Assembly: GCA_030619365.1 (NCBI GenBank)
Contig: JAUXBQ010000001.1
Span: 1 to 42,716, forward strand
From: a candidate division FCPU426 bacterium
Lineage (GTDB): Bacteria; Oederibacteriota; JAAXVQ01; JAUVAV01
Direction: 5' to 3'
Length of the DNA: 42,716 nucleotides
A program made the position numbers and the translations under genes. Each line of letters begins with the position of its first letter. The first letter of the stretch is position 1. Below, one piece after another: positions 1 to 8,174 of this stretch. The notes beneath the pieces are model-generated. The model was given only the letters and a program-made list of their open reading frames with translations, was not told the DNA's origin and ran no database searches.

Positions 1-591
1 AACATTAGAATTATTTATGTTTACATTGTTAAGGATGTATTCAACCTCGCGCATTAAGATTTCTAATTCGACTAATATATCCTTTATAAATCTTTTATCA
101 GAATCGAGTTTGTTCCAAACTACATGCCATCTATCCTGTGATTCGTTAACAGATTCTTTGAAATATATTTTAAATTCATTCTGTGCCGAAAGTTTTTTAG
201 GCAAAATACTCGCGCAGCTGTTTTCACATGCAAATAACAATATTGATATTGTGTCCTCCTTAAAAAAGCGATATTGTTTCTGGAAATTATGCTTAATCAA
301 GTTTTTCCTTTGCCTCTTCGGAAACCATACTACCAATAAATAAAAAATAACGCTTACAAGGAACCCCATTGTAAGGTTGAAAATCAAAGAATTCCCTGTA
401 TGGAATTGTTGGAATAGTAAATCAATCCATGTGTTGCGGAATATTCGCAGGATAGGCTCGTTGCTCGTTTTGAGGGCTAAAAAAATGCTTGTGAAACTCA
501 ATATCAATAATACTATTAATAAAAGTTTGGTTTTTACTTTTTCTACAAATGATAGGAATTTATTTCTAAAACCAGTATATTTTTTATCCAT
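1..591 (-). CDS. Two-helix membrane protein of unknown function, C-terminus cut by window edge
   Basis: An open frame runs from an ATG at 591-589 to base 1 with no stop, giving 197 residues and continuing outside the window. I translated it by hand. Residues 22-40 (LLLIVLLILSFTSIFLAL core) and 70-90 (FNLTMGFLVSVIFYLLVVWF) are strongly hydrophobic, consistent with two membrane helices. The rest is a charged, mostly helical cytoplasmic region containing an LVELEILMREVEYIL stretch. It starts 25 bases after the small broken gene at 617-895 and shares the low GC of the restriction-modification genes upstream. It therefore looks like the fourth gene of that cassette. No enzymatic motif is visible. 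The ribosome site is weak. A role as a membrane-associated partner of the type III system is inference only. Confidence 0.75.
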   Translation of the reverse strand, partial: MDKKYTGFRNKFLSFVEKVKTKLLLIVLLILSFTSIFLALKTSNEPILRIFRNTWIDLLFQQFHTGNSLIFNLTMGFLVSVIFYLLVVWFPKRQRKNLIKHNFQKQYRFFKEDTISILLFACENSCASILPKKLSAQNEFKIYFKESVNESQDRWHVVWNKLDSDKRFIKDILVELEILMREVEYILNNVNINNSNV

Positions 592-616
592 AAACGCAAC
601 TTTTCAATCCTGTCTA

Positions 617-895
617 TTATTCGCGCCCGCAAAGCCGCTCAAATTCCGCGCGTACATCTTCAAAAGTCCGGGCATTGATTCTCTTAAGCCGTGTATAGGT
701 ATCAATACCGCCCTCAGTAGCCATTGCATGCTAAAAATATTCTTCAATTTTATCGGCGCTTGAAAAATTATTTATTCGCATACGGGTGCAACGTACCTTT
801 TTCTTGATAATACCATCTACATCGGGGTGATTTTCGGCAGTACTAAAAACTTCATTTTCTAAAAAATTAATCAGTTCTTCTTTCGAAGCATCCAT
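617..895 (-). pseudogene. Small restriction-cassette protein interrupted by an in-frame TAG codon
   Basis: The frame begins at ATG 895-893, with AGGAG 8 bases upstream and 16 bases after the res stop. It reads 54 codons (start MDASKEELINFLENEVFS) to a TAG at 733-731. It then continues in the same frame with protein-like sequence (HAMATEGGIDTYTRLKRIN, ending FERLCGRE) to a TAA at 619-617. The total is 93 codons, with no frameshift and one stop in the middle. The continuation keeps an acidic, helical character and the flank EEYF-stop-HAMATEGG reads like one domain. A TGG-to-TAG change is the simplest explanation. A truncated 54-residue product or suppressed amber codon is possible. I do not recognise a named domain. 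Its place between res and the membrane gene suggests an accessory role in the type III system. Confidence 0.75.
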
Positions 896-911
896 TTAAT
901 GGCTCCTATTT

Positions 912-3437
912 TTAATGTAAATCGCAAGTAACCATATCGTTTAATTTTGCTTCCCATTCATCCTCAGCCAAGACTTCAAAGTGCATGCCTTTGTTTTTCA
1001 TCTTCAAACCAAGATCAGTCCAATTACTTGATTGTGCCTGCTTTGTGCAAATATCAAAAACTTTTCGTATATATTCAGTTTTTGAATTGTCTATTAAATG
1101 CAGCCCTTTTGTTTCAACCACATAAACGCGGTCATATTCGCGGCTCTGTTCTTTATCAAAGGAAGTAAAGATAAAATCCGGATAGATTTTATGTTGGGCC
1201 CAGCCCTGGATCGAATAATCCAGCCGGGCGCGATTGCGGTACCAGAAAAAAAGGCGTTCTTGTTTTTCTAGATACCAAGCCACGGCTTTTTCAGTTTCAT
1301 TGAAATCTTCCTCTGGGACAAACTCGAAAAGACTTAATTCAAGCTGGCTTCCGTCTTGTTTGGTCAAAGTCCTGGAAGTGGGTTTGATGCGGATTTGGGA
1401 AGGAAAATGAAAAGAAAGGTCTTTCCCGATTATTAAAAAGCGCAATTGATCTTCTTTTAACATGCCGTGGAAAACAGCTTCAGCTAGGCGGTTTTTCTCC
1501 TGTTCCAGAAATTTTCTAAGTTCCTGGATGATGAACACAAAATTATCCGCCAGCATTTTTTCGGATGTGTTCCCACGGAAATGGTCTAAAAGCGTTTTGG
1601 CAAATTCATGAGCTTGCCAGGGATTGGGAACAACATCACCCAACTGCCGGGTCATAAAGACAGGATCAATACGAATACCGCCGCTTTTTAACTGCCTAAC
1701 CGACCTTTGCCGGATAATTTCATGGTGGTCGTCAGCCAGGGTGGCAATATGCTCAATATCTTTTTCTTCAAACGCAGATAATGACAGTTTTTTCACAGGG
1801 GATAAATCGACCTTGCCCCAGGGAATTCTGGCTGCAATATCCATCGCGTAATTTACAGGACGCCAGCTTTTCCCGTTTTTTACCACAAAAACCGGCAAAA
1901 TGGTTCTGCCGGCAGCTTGCTTGAACCGGTCTCGAATACTAACAAAACGTTCTTCGCCGGATATATCACCGGCTGGCTGGTCAATGGCAATATGTCCACG
2001 CAAATCGCCCAAACCTTCGCGGGCGAATCCATCCCGAATGCTGTCAAGCAATTGATTTGCTTTCTGCTGGAAACAAAACACATAACTTTCATCAAGTTCT
2101 TGGATTCCTGTCTTTCTTGCCATTGGTTGGCGCAGAATACGGCCTACAAGCTGAGTAAGGGCGTTTTGGGAAGAAGGATTGGTTAAAATAACCAGAACAT
2201 ACGCGAACGCACAGTCCCAGCCCTCTTGCAGAGCTTGTTTGGTGATAATATAGCGGATTTGACAATCCCGCGTCATTAAACCGCCAATGTTATCTATTTC
2301 TTTCAATTCATCTTTTTCGCTGGTCTTGATTGCTATTTGATCGGCCGGGATACTCATGTTTTTAATGAGATGTTCCCGGACGTGTTCAGAGTGAATATAG
2401 CGGCTGCCCTGTTGGTCGCGTCCTGTGCGTTCGACTTGAATTAAGCATATTGGCCGAATGTTAATCCCGGTTTTAGCTTCGTGTTTTTTAGCCTTTTCTT
2501 CCAGTGAATTACGCCGGTTATAGCCATCAAGCAGGGTATCTTTCCAATCCAGACTGGCTTTGTTTATGACATGGAGATCAAGCTTAATCATTTCTTCACA
2601 GTGCAGTTCACGCCCTGTGATATCAATTAAAATATTGCTTTGAACCGGCGTGGCGGAAAATTCAGCAATTATACGGGGATTAAAACCACGCAGGGTTTCC
2701 TGGGCGCCTTCACTGTAAGCCTTATGTCCTTCATCCAGGATAATAACAGGCGAAAGCAGCCTTAGCGTATTGCCCAGAGAAGTTTTTATTTGCCGCCCCC
2801 AAAAGCCGCTTTCTTTTTCATAAGTATCAAGGTTGGGAAATTTCTTTAGCACGTTTTCCTGGCTTTTAATATCATCCTCGTTGGGGAAAAAATCCTGGAA
2901 ACCTCCGCTATCCTTGAAAACTTTTAAAGTCTCCTTGGTTTTTCGATTGGCCGAAGGCAGCATAAGCATAAGGACCACTAAATTTTCAGCAACATCCTGG
3001 GGAGCAAAGCGGTCGGTTTTTTCCAGAATAAGAGTATGCCCGCCGCTGGCGAGATCAAGATGCTGGCGGTAGGGATGATCCCGGTCTTTAAGGTGATTAA
3101 TCGTTTGGCGGTAAATCTGGGTGGTTGGAACAATCCAAAGCACAAGGCCAGTCTTTTGTTTTCGATAAGTCATATTAATTGAATCGATGGTTTTAACTGC
3201 CAAGAGCGTTTTGCCGCCGCCGGTTGGTATTTTAAAACAAAAGTCGGGAAGCGGCTGGTTGAGGCCGTTCTTGCGGTCGGCATAAGGGCATCTTATACCG
3301 GCTTTTTCCCAGGCTTTAACCGGGAAGTCTATTTCCAGCTCAGGATTATTTTCAGCCTTGGTTCTCCATTCGGCTAATAATTCCAAATAACGCCTGAGCT
3401 CGCTTAAGGCTCTTTGCTGATATTCTTTAAGCTGCAT
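912..3437 (-). CDS. res: Type III restriction enzyme Res subunit (helicase-nuclease)
   Basis: This is the 841-residue ATP-dependent restriction subunit that works with Mod to cut DNA between inversely oriented unmethylated sites. The SF2 helicase core shows the Walker A motif PTGGGKT at residues 71-77, the DEGH-type Walker B (VIILDEGHKAY, near 230) and motif III FSATP. The second RecA domain includes the motif VI region QLVGRILRQP. The C-terminal end carries a PD...ExK nuclease signature: YPDFIF near 775 and VVETKGL about 20 residues later. It begins 3 bases after the Mod stop, so the two are co-translated. Length is near but slightly below that of classical Res proteins. Base composition is AT-richer than genes beyond 5.2 kb, which fits horizontal transfer. 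No damage is visible. Confidence 0.95.
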   Translation of the reverse strand: MQLKEYQQRALSELRRYLELLAEWRTKAENNPELEIDFPVKAWEKAGIRCPYADRKNGLNQPLPDFCFKIPTGGGKTLLAVKTIDSINMTYRKQKTGLVLWIVPTTQIYRQTINHLKDRDHPYRQHLDLASGGHTLILEKTDRFAPQDVAENLVVLMLMLPSANRKTKETLKVFKDSGGFQDFFPNEDDIKSQENVLKKFPNLDTYEKESGFWGRQIKTSLGNTLRLLSPVIILDEGHKAYSEGAQETLRGFNPRIIAEFSATPVQSNILIDITGRELHCEEMIKLDLHVINKASLDWKDTLLDGYNRRNSLEEKAKKHEAKTGINIRPICLIQVERTGRDQQGSRYIHSEHVREHLIKNMSIPADQIAIKTSEKDELKEIDNIGGLMTRDCQIRYIITKQALQEGWDCAFAYVLVILTNPSSQNALTQLVGRILRQPMARKTGIQELDESYVFCFQQKANQLLDSIRDGFAREGLGDLRGHIAIDQPAGDISGEERFVSIRDRFKQAAGRTILPVFVVKNGKSWRPVNYAMDIAARIPWGKVDLSPVKKLSLSAFEEKDIEHIATLADDHHEIIRQRSVRQLKSGGIRIDPVFMTRQLGDVVPNPWQAHEFAKTLLDHFRGNTSEKMLADNFVFIIQELRKFLEQEKNRLAEAVFHGMLKEDQLRFLIIGKDLSFHFPSQIRIKPTSRTLTKQDGSQLELSLFEFVPEEDFNETEKAVAWYLEKQERLFFWYRNRARLDYSIQGWAQHKIYPDFIFTSFDKEQSREYDRVYVVETKGLHLIDNSKTEYIRKVFDICTKQAQSSNWTDLGLKMKNKGMHFEVLAEDEWEAKLNDMVTCDLH

Positions 3438-3440
3438 GTT

Positions 3441-5045
3441 TCACCTGGCAAGTTCGTAAATTTCAAAAGGCAATTGGCAAAAATCAATGCGGTATTGATC
3501 CAGATAAGCCTGGTCCAAGTATTTCGTGGGCGCAAACACCAATCGGCGTTTGTCTTTTTTAAGCGGCGGCAAGGAATCGGTAATATCTAAAGTAAGCGCC
3601 AGATTTTTAAGTTTAGATAAATCCGGTTTGTAGAATAGATAAACTTGATAGTTTTTACTTTCGCCGACGAAACCGGTCTTTATATCAATACCTTTTTCGT
3701 TAAATTCCTCTCCAGTGGCTGTGTAGAAAACATAGCGGGCAAGTTCTTTATAAGTGGGCAGATTATCGCCGTCAAGAATGCTTTCCAATTCAATGGCTTT
3801 GCCAAGCTCGAAGAAACTAAACGTGCCTTTCAAACCTTTTTTGAGAGTTTCATCTTTTGCCTTGGGAACGCCTTTTATTACCTGCCGTACTCTTTCGGCG
3901 GTAATTTTATCAGCGTAGTCTTCGCATTCAATCAAGATAAACTTACGATTGCCGCTGTCTTCTTTGTTGAGTGCGAGGACAGCATGAGCAGTTGTGCCGG
4001 AACCGGAAAACGAATCCAAAATAATGGCATCGTGATCAAACTGAGTATTTATCGAAATTAATTCCTTTATTAAACTTGAAGGTTTAGGATAATCCAGTTT
4101 TCGTTCAGTGAAAATTGATTTTAGTTCTATGCTTCCATGTGCTGTTGTTTTAACAATATCAGATTCTAAAATTGAAGAATACGCAGTGTTTGTCTCTGAC
4201 CCAGAAGGTATAATCCTATAAGCCTCAATATAACCATCGTCCTGCTTTTCAAAAACGACTAGTCCTTTTTTAATTAAACTATCGAGTTTGTCTTTGCTCA
4301 TCCGCCATCTTCCATCGGTTCCATCGGGTTTTTTAGGATAAACCTTTCCAAATTCTTCAGAGTTGATAGGATAATACATGGTAGGTCTATCTTCCCTACG
4401 GTCGCCTTGGCCCCATTGCCGTAAGCGTTCTTTACCTTCTTTCTCAGTAATGCGCTTGTCCGTTTTAAAATCGATTAATGAAATGTTTTTAGCATAGCAA
4501 ATAATGTATTCATGTAGTTTGGCTGTTTCCTGAGCTGTGGCTCCTTTTCCCAAACGCGACTTCCAAATAAAAGTTTCTATAAAATTTTGTTCACCAAATA
4601 CATTGTCCATCAACATTCGCAAGTGGTGATACTCATTGTCGTCAATGGATATAAATATTGCACCATTGTCCGCCAAAAGTTCCCGCAGCAGTTTCAATCT
4701 CGGAGTCATCATGCAGAGCCATTTGTCATGCCGGGTTAGGTCTTCACTATCAACAACTTTGCCCAGCCATTCCTGCATCATCGGTGAATTTACATTGTCA
4801 TTGTAAGCCCACTTTTCATTGCCGGTGTTGTAAGGCGGGTCAATATAGATGCATTTGATTTTTCCGGCATAAAGCGGCAGCAGGGCCTTGAGCGCTTTTA
4901 GATTATCGCCGTGTATAATCAGATTATCATTCAGACTGACTTTATCCGTTAAGCTTTTGCTTTTAATTGGAATTAATTCGTGGTATTTGACCAGCAAGTG
5001 GTGGTTTTGAACAAACGTTTTTCCTTTAAATTGGATTTGTGCCAT
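3441..5045 (-). CDS. mod: Type III site-specific adenine DNA methyltransferase Mod subunit
   Basis: This 534-residue protein is the sequence-recognition and N6-adenine methylation subunit of the type III system. It has the beta-class motif order: the catalytic DPPYNTG (residues 69-75) comes first and the AdoMet-binding FSGSGTT (346-352) comes later. Between them, residues about 160-330 form the variable target-recognition region, which is also the most AT-rich part of the gene. A helical C-terminal part follows (KAIELESILDGDNLPTY region). The start ATG at 5045 has AAAGG about 12 bases upstream. It is the first gene of the cassette mod, res, broken small gene, membrane gene. No simple-sequence tract of the kind that causes phase variation in other mod genes was seen. 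Confidence 0.95.
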   Translation of the reverse strand: MAQIQFKGKTFVQNHHLLVKYHELIPIKSKSLTDKVSLNDNLIIHGDNLKALKALLPLYAGKIKCIYIDPPYNTGNEKWAYNDNVNSPMMQEWLGKVVDSEDLTRHDKWLCMMTPRLKLLRELLADNGAIFISIDDNEYHHLRMLMDNVFGEQNFIETFIWKSRLGKGATAQETAKLHEYIICYAKNISLIDFKTDKRITEKEGKERLRQWGQGDRREDRPTMYYPINSEEFGKVYPKKPDGTDGRWRMSKDKLDSLIKKGLVVFEKQDDGYIEAYRIIPSGSETNTAYSSILESDIVKTTAHGSIELKSIFTERKLDYPKPSSLIKELISINTQFDHDAIILDSFSGSGTTAHAVLALNKEDSGNRKFILIECEDYADKITAERVRQVIKGVPKAKDETLKKGLKGTFSFFELGKAIELESILDGDNLPTYKELARYVFYTATGEEFNEKGIDIKTGFVGESKNYQVYLFYKPDLSKLKNLALTLDITDSLPPLKKDKRRLVFAPTKYLDQAYLDQYRIDFCQLPFEIYELAR

Positions 5046-5164
5046 GGAGTTCGAAACCTTTTATCCGTTTTCAAATTTTAGTTTACATGAATAATTTGGT
5101 ATATATTAACACTTACGTACTCATTTTGCGAATCCATATTCTCAATCCGGGCACCCTCACCTCA

Positions 5165-5192
5165 CTCCTCTCCCTCCCCGGAGGGAGAGGAG
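5165..5192. repeat. REP-like palindrome, copy 1 (CCCTCACC...CTCTCCCT type)
   Basis: A 13-base arm CTCCTCTCCCTCC faces its exact complement GGAGGGAGAGGAG across two C bases. It is preceded on the plus strand by ACCCTCACC (from 5153). A second copy with the same layout and orientation lies at 19138-19160, preceded by ACCCTCACCCC. This copy sits 15 bases past the stop of the sigma-54 activator gene. It could limit read-through, but no run of T follows on the minus strand, so it is not a canonical terminator. Confidence 0.75.
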
Positions 5193-5207
5193 GCACTAAT
5201 ATGATTC

Positions 5208-6560
5208 CTATTTAAAATTCTCCAGCTTGTAGGCCTTGATCTTGCGCCACAGGGTGGAGCGGCTGATGCCCAGGCTCTTGGCGGTCTCGGTCTGGTTGCC
5301 GTCGAACCGGGTCAGGGCCTGCTTGATCAGCTCTTCCTCAGCCTGGTCAATGCTGATGGGTTTTTCCTTGCGGGAGCCTTCCAGGGCCAATTGACCGCGC
5401 TGGAAGACCTGGGGCGGCAGCGAAGTCTTTTCGATGATATTATTGTTAGCCAAGAGCACGCTGTGCTGAATGATGTTCTCCAGTTCGCGGACGTTTCCCG
5501 GGTAATCGTAATTCATGAGGCTGAACAGGGCGTCCCGGGTTATGGAGATGATGCTCCGGTTGAAGCGCTTATTGTACTTCTGCAGGAAATACTTAATGAG
5601 CGGCGGGATGTCGTCCGGCCGCTCCCGCAGAGGCGGCACGTGGATGTTGATGACATTCAGCCGGTAGAACAGGTCCATGCGGAATTTCCGCTCCTGTACT
5701 TCCTCCAGGAGATCGCGGTTGGTGGCGGCCAGGATCCGTACGTTGACCTTGGTTTCCTCCGTGCCGCCCAGCTGCCGGAGCATGCCGTCCTCCAGCACGC
5801 GCAGCAGCTTGACCTGCATGGCCGGCGAGAGCTCGCCCACCTCGTCCAGGAGGAACGTACCGCCGTTAGCCTGCTCGAACAAGCCCGGCCGGTCCGCGAT
5901 GGCGCCGGTGAACGCGCCCTTGCGGAACCCGAACAATTCCGATTCCAGGAGGGCCTCAGGGATCGCTCCGCAGTTCACAGCCACAAAGGGCTTGTTTTCC
6001 CGGTCGGACAGGCGGTGGATGGCCCGGGCCACCAACTCCTTGCCCACCCCGGTTTCGCCGGTGATCAGAACCGGGGAATCCGTGGGCGCCACGCGCGCGG
6101 CCATGACAAAGACGCGCTTAATGGCTTCGCTCTGCCCCACCACGTCGGCTTCCCGGTATTCCAGGAGGCCCGGTGGCGGGGCCCAGCGTCCCGGGCCCTG
6201 GTGGTCTTCCCGCTCCCACTCGCCCAGCACCTGGCGGAACCAGTCCGGGTTCAGGGGCAGGGTGAGGTAAAAATCTGCGCCGCGCCGGATGGCTTCGGCC
6301 GCGGTGCCGAGACTGCCGTCCGGGGTAAGCCAGAGAATCTTATTGTGGCTCTGTTCCCGCAGCAGGGAGACCAGGTCCATGTCCCCGCCTACGCTGCGCG
6401 CGTCCAGCACGATCAGACGGTAATCGGCCGAGCCCGCCTGGTCGAGCAGCTGCTCCTTTTCCCGTATCTCGTCGCATTGGTACTTGGAAGCGCCCAGGTT
6501 TTTCTTGAGCTCGTCTTTTAAGGTCCGGTCTTCGGAAAAAATAATTACCTTGTTCATCAT
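5208..6560 (-). CDS. NtrC-family sigma-54-dependent activator with degenerate receiver
   Basis: This 450-residue protein has three parts. The N-terminal receiver-like domain (1-115) keeps an acidic pair (E10, D11), a phosphorylatable-looking D53 and T79, but the invariant lysine before proline is leucine (L101). The central AAA+ domain has Walker A GETGVGKE (168-175), the sigma-54 contact loop GAFTGA (215-220) and Walker B FLLDE (236-240). The C-terminal Fis-type helix-turn-helix ends in QTETAKSLGISRSTLWRKI. It should remodel sigma-54 holoenzyme at enhancer-dependent promoters. It overlaps the upstream glycosyltransferase gene by 4 bases (ATGA; a second ATG follows immediately). No histidine kinase lies nearby. 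With the lysine missing, phosphorylation control may be altered or absent. It is the last gene of the cluster headed by rpoN. Confidence 0.93.
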   Translation of the reverse strand: MMNKVIIFSEDRTLKDELKKNLGASKYQCDEIREKEQLLDQAGSADYRLIVLDARSVGGDMDLVSLLREQSHNKILWLTPDGSLGTAAEAIRRGADFYLTLPLNPDWFRQVLGEWEREDHQGPGRWAPPPGLLEYREADVVGQSEAIKRVFVMAARVAPTDSPVLITGETGVGKELVARAIHRLSDRENKPFVAVNCGAIPEALLESELFGFRKGAFTGAIADRPGLFEQANGGTFLLDEVGELSPAMQVKLLRVLEDGMLRQLGGTEETKVNVRILAATNRDLLEEVQERKFRMDLFYRLNVINIHVPPLRERPDDIPPLIKYFLQKYNKRFNRSIISITRDALFSLMNYDYPGNVRELENIIQHSVLLANNNIIEKTSLPPQVFQRGQLALEGSRKEKPISIDQAEEELIKQALTRFDGNQTETAKSLGISRSTLWRKIKAYKLENFK

Positions 6561-7216
6561 TGCTCACTCTGCCTTCTTTCTTTCCGGGGCGTCCGGAGCA
6601 CTACCCAGATAAAGCGGGGCAAACGCAGGATGCGCCGCAGGCGCCAGGGTTCCTGCCGCCAACGCCACAGCCATTCCAGCCCGGCCCGCTGCATCCAGCG
6701 CGGAGCGCGCCGCAGACGCCCGGCTAAAACATCCAGGCTGCCGCCCACGCCCAGGGCCACCCGCGCGGCCAGACCCCGGCCAACCTTGTCGAGAAAAAAT
6801 TCCTGGGCCGGCTGCCCAATCCCCACCAGGAGCAATCCCGGCCGCGCGCGGTTGATTTCCGCAACCACCTCGGCCTCTTCTCCCGGGCGCCAAAAGCCGT
6901 GCCGCGCGCCCGCGATGCGCAGCCCGGGCAGCCGGTCCTGCAGCCGCGCCGCGGCTTCCGCGGCCACCCCGGGTTTCCCGCCCAGCAGAAACACGCTCTG
7001 TTCCTCGGCCGCGCAGACGCGGGCCAGGGTAACGGCCAGGTCCACGCCGGTTACCCGTTCCGGCCGCTGGCCGGTCAGGCGTTGGATGGCCCACACGGCG
7101 CCGATGCCGTCCGCGGTGATCAGATCCGCCCGCTCCAGCACTGCGGCATATTCCGGTTCTTCATGCGCCCGCAGCAGAGTCAGCGCGCTGACCGTGTAAA
7201 TAATCTGGCACGGCAT
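6557..7216 (-). CDS. WecG/TagA/CpsF-family glycosyltransferase, N-terminally short
   Basis: This 219-residue protein belongs to the family that transfers N-acetylmannosamine-type sugars to undecaprenyl-linked acceptors in teichoic acid, enterobacterial common antigen or exopolysaccharide synthesis. Family blocks are visible: LITADGIGAVW (32-42), RVTGVDL (54-60), GIGQPAQEFF, VGGSLDVLAG and RAPRWMQRAGLEWLWRW. It begins at the block that usually follows about 25 residues of N-terminal fold. An in-frame TAA lies directly upstream of the ATG (7225-7216 region), so the start cannot be extended. The missing first strand and helix may affect activity or reflect a divergent start. It lies 19 bases after galU, which fits a surface-polysaccharide role. 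Confidence 0.87.
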   Translation of the reverse strand: MPCQIIYTVSALTLLRAHEEPEYAAVLERADLITADGIGAVWAIQRLTGQRPERVTGVDLAVTLARVCAAEEQSVFLLGGKPGVAAEAAARLQDRLPGLRIAGARHGFWRPGEEAEVVAEINRARPGLLLVGIGQPAQEFFLDKVGRGLAARVALGVGGSLDVLAGRLRRAPRWMQRAGLEWLWRWRQEPWRLRRILRLPRFIWVVLRTPRKERRQSEQ

Positions 7217-7235
7217 GGCTTAATCCCCGCTCACG

Positions 7236-8174
7236 CTAGGAACACAGGGTGTTCACGGTTTCGCGCAAATACTCCAAAAGCTCCGGCCGCGCCGCCTTGT
7301 CCTTCAGGGCGAAGGCCAGTGTCGCTTTTACGAATTCCAGCTTATTTCCGATATCATGCCGCACGCCCTCGAATTGCCAGGCATACATCGGCCGCCGCCG
7401 GTTGAGGCGCCGGAGCGCGTCCGTAAGCTGTATCTCGTGCCCGGCGCCGGGCTTGGTTTTTTCCAGGCAACCGAAAATATCGGGCGTCAGAATATACCGC
7501 CCCACGATGCCCAGGCGCGAGGGGGCTCGCTCGGGCCGCGGTTTTTCCACCAGGTCCTGCACCTGGAACAAGCGCGGGGACAGGGGCTTGGGCTTGACAA
7601 TGCCGTAGGCCTGGGTACGCTCCCGGGGAATTTCCTCCACGGCCAGCACGGGCGCCTGGTACCGCTGCCAAACCTGCATAAGCTGGCGGATCGCGGGCCG
7701 GGGGTGGTCAATGATATCGTCCCCCAGAAACACCGCGAACGGGTCGTGCCCCACGAAGCTCTTGGCGCACAGCACGGCGTGACCCAGGCCGCGGGCCTCC
7801 TTCTGCCGTACGTAAAACAGATTGACCATATTCGAGATTTTTTGCACAGCCTGCAGTTCCGCGCGCTTGCCTTGCTCCCGCAGGGTCTCCTCCAGCTCGA
7901 TGGAATGGTCGAAGTGGTTCTCGATCGCCTGTTTGCCCCGCCCGGTAATGACCAATATGTCCTGGATACCGGCGGCCACCGCCTCCTCGATCACATACTG
8001 GATGGCGGGCTTGTCGTAGATGGGCAGCATCTCCTTGGGCTGGGCTTTGCTGGCCGGTAAAAAACGCGTGCCCAGGCCGGCGGCCGGAATGACCGCCTTG
8101 GTGATGCGCTGGCCGCTTTTTATCCGGCGGTCGTACGCGTGATGGGTCTTAGCTTTCGTTATCCGGTAAGCCAT
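7236..8174 (-). CDS. galU: UTP-glucose-1-phosphate uridylyltransferase
   Basis: This enzyme makes UDP-glucose from glucose-1-phosphate and UTP for glycan and envelope synthesis. It has 312 residues and all GalU landmarks: the nucleotide loop VIPAAGLGTRFLP (28-40), PKEMLPIYDKPAIQY, the FLGDDII metal/substrate loop, LVEKP and GRYILTPDIF. The N-terminus has about 20 extra residues before the usual start. The only usable start is the ATG at 8174, which lies inside the 3' end of ptsI and has GAGGTG 6 bases upstream, so the extension is probably real. The overlap with ptsI is 26 bases, implying translational coupling. Placement straight after the PTS genes ties sugar nucleotide supply to the phosphotransfer cluster. 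Confidence 0.95.
   Translation of the reverse strand: MAYRITKAKTHHAYDRRIKSGQRITKAVIPAAGLGTRFLPASKAQPKEMLPIYDKPAIQYVIEEAVAAGIQDILVITGRGKQAIENHFDHSIELEETLREQGKRAELQAVQKISNMVNLFYVRQKEARGLGHAVLCAKSFVGHDPFAVFLGDDIIDHPRPAIRQLMQVWQRYQAPVLAVEEIPRERTQAYGIVKPKPLSPRLFQVQDLVEKPRPERAPSRLGIVGRYILTPDIFGCLEKTKPGAGHEIQLTDALRRLNRRRPMYAWQFEGVRHDIGNKLEFVKATLAFALKDKAARPELLEYLRETVNTLCS

Noticed and set aside
17..763. Two plus-strand open frames in the AT-rich left end
   Set aside because: They lie opposite the membrane-protein and small-protein frames on the minus strand, which have coherent hydrophobic segments, a good start for the small gene and operon spacing.
5391..6521. Long plus-strand open frame of 376 codons
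   Set aside because: It is a GC-driven shadow of the sigma-54 activator gene, whose AAA+ motifs are unmistakable on the minus strand.
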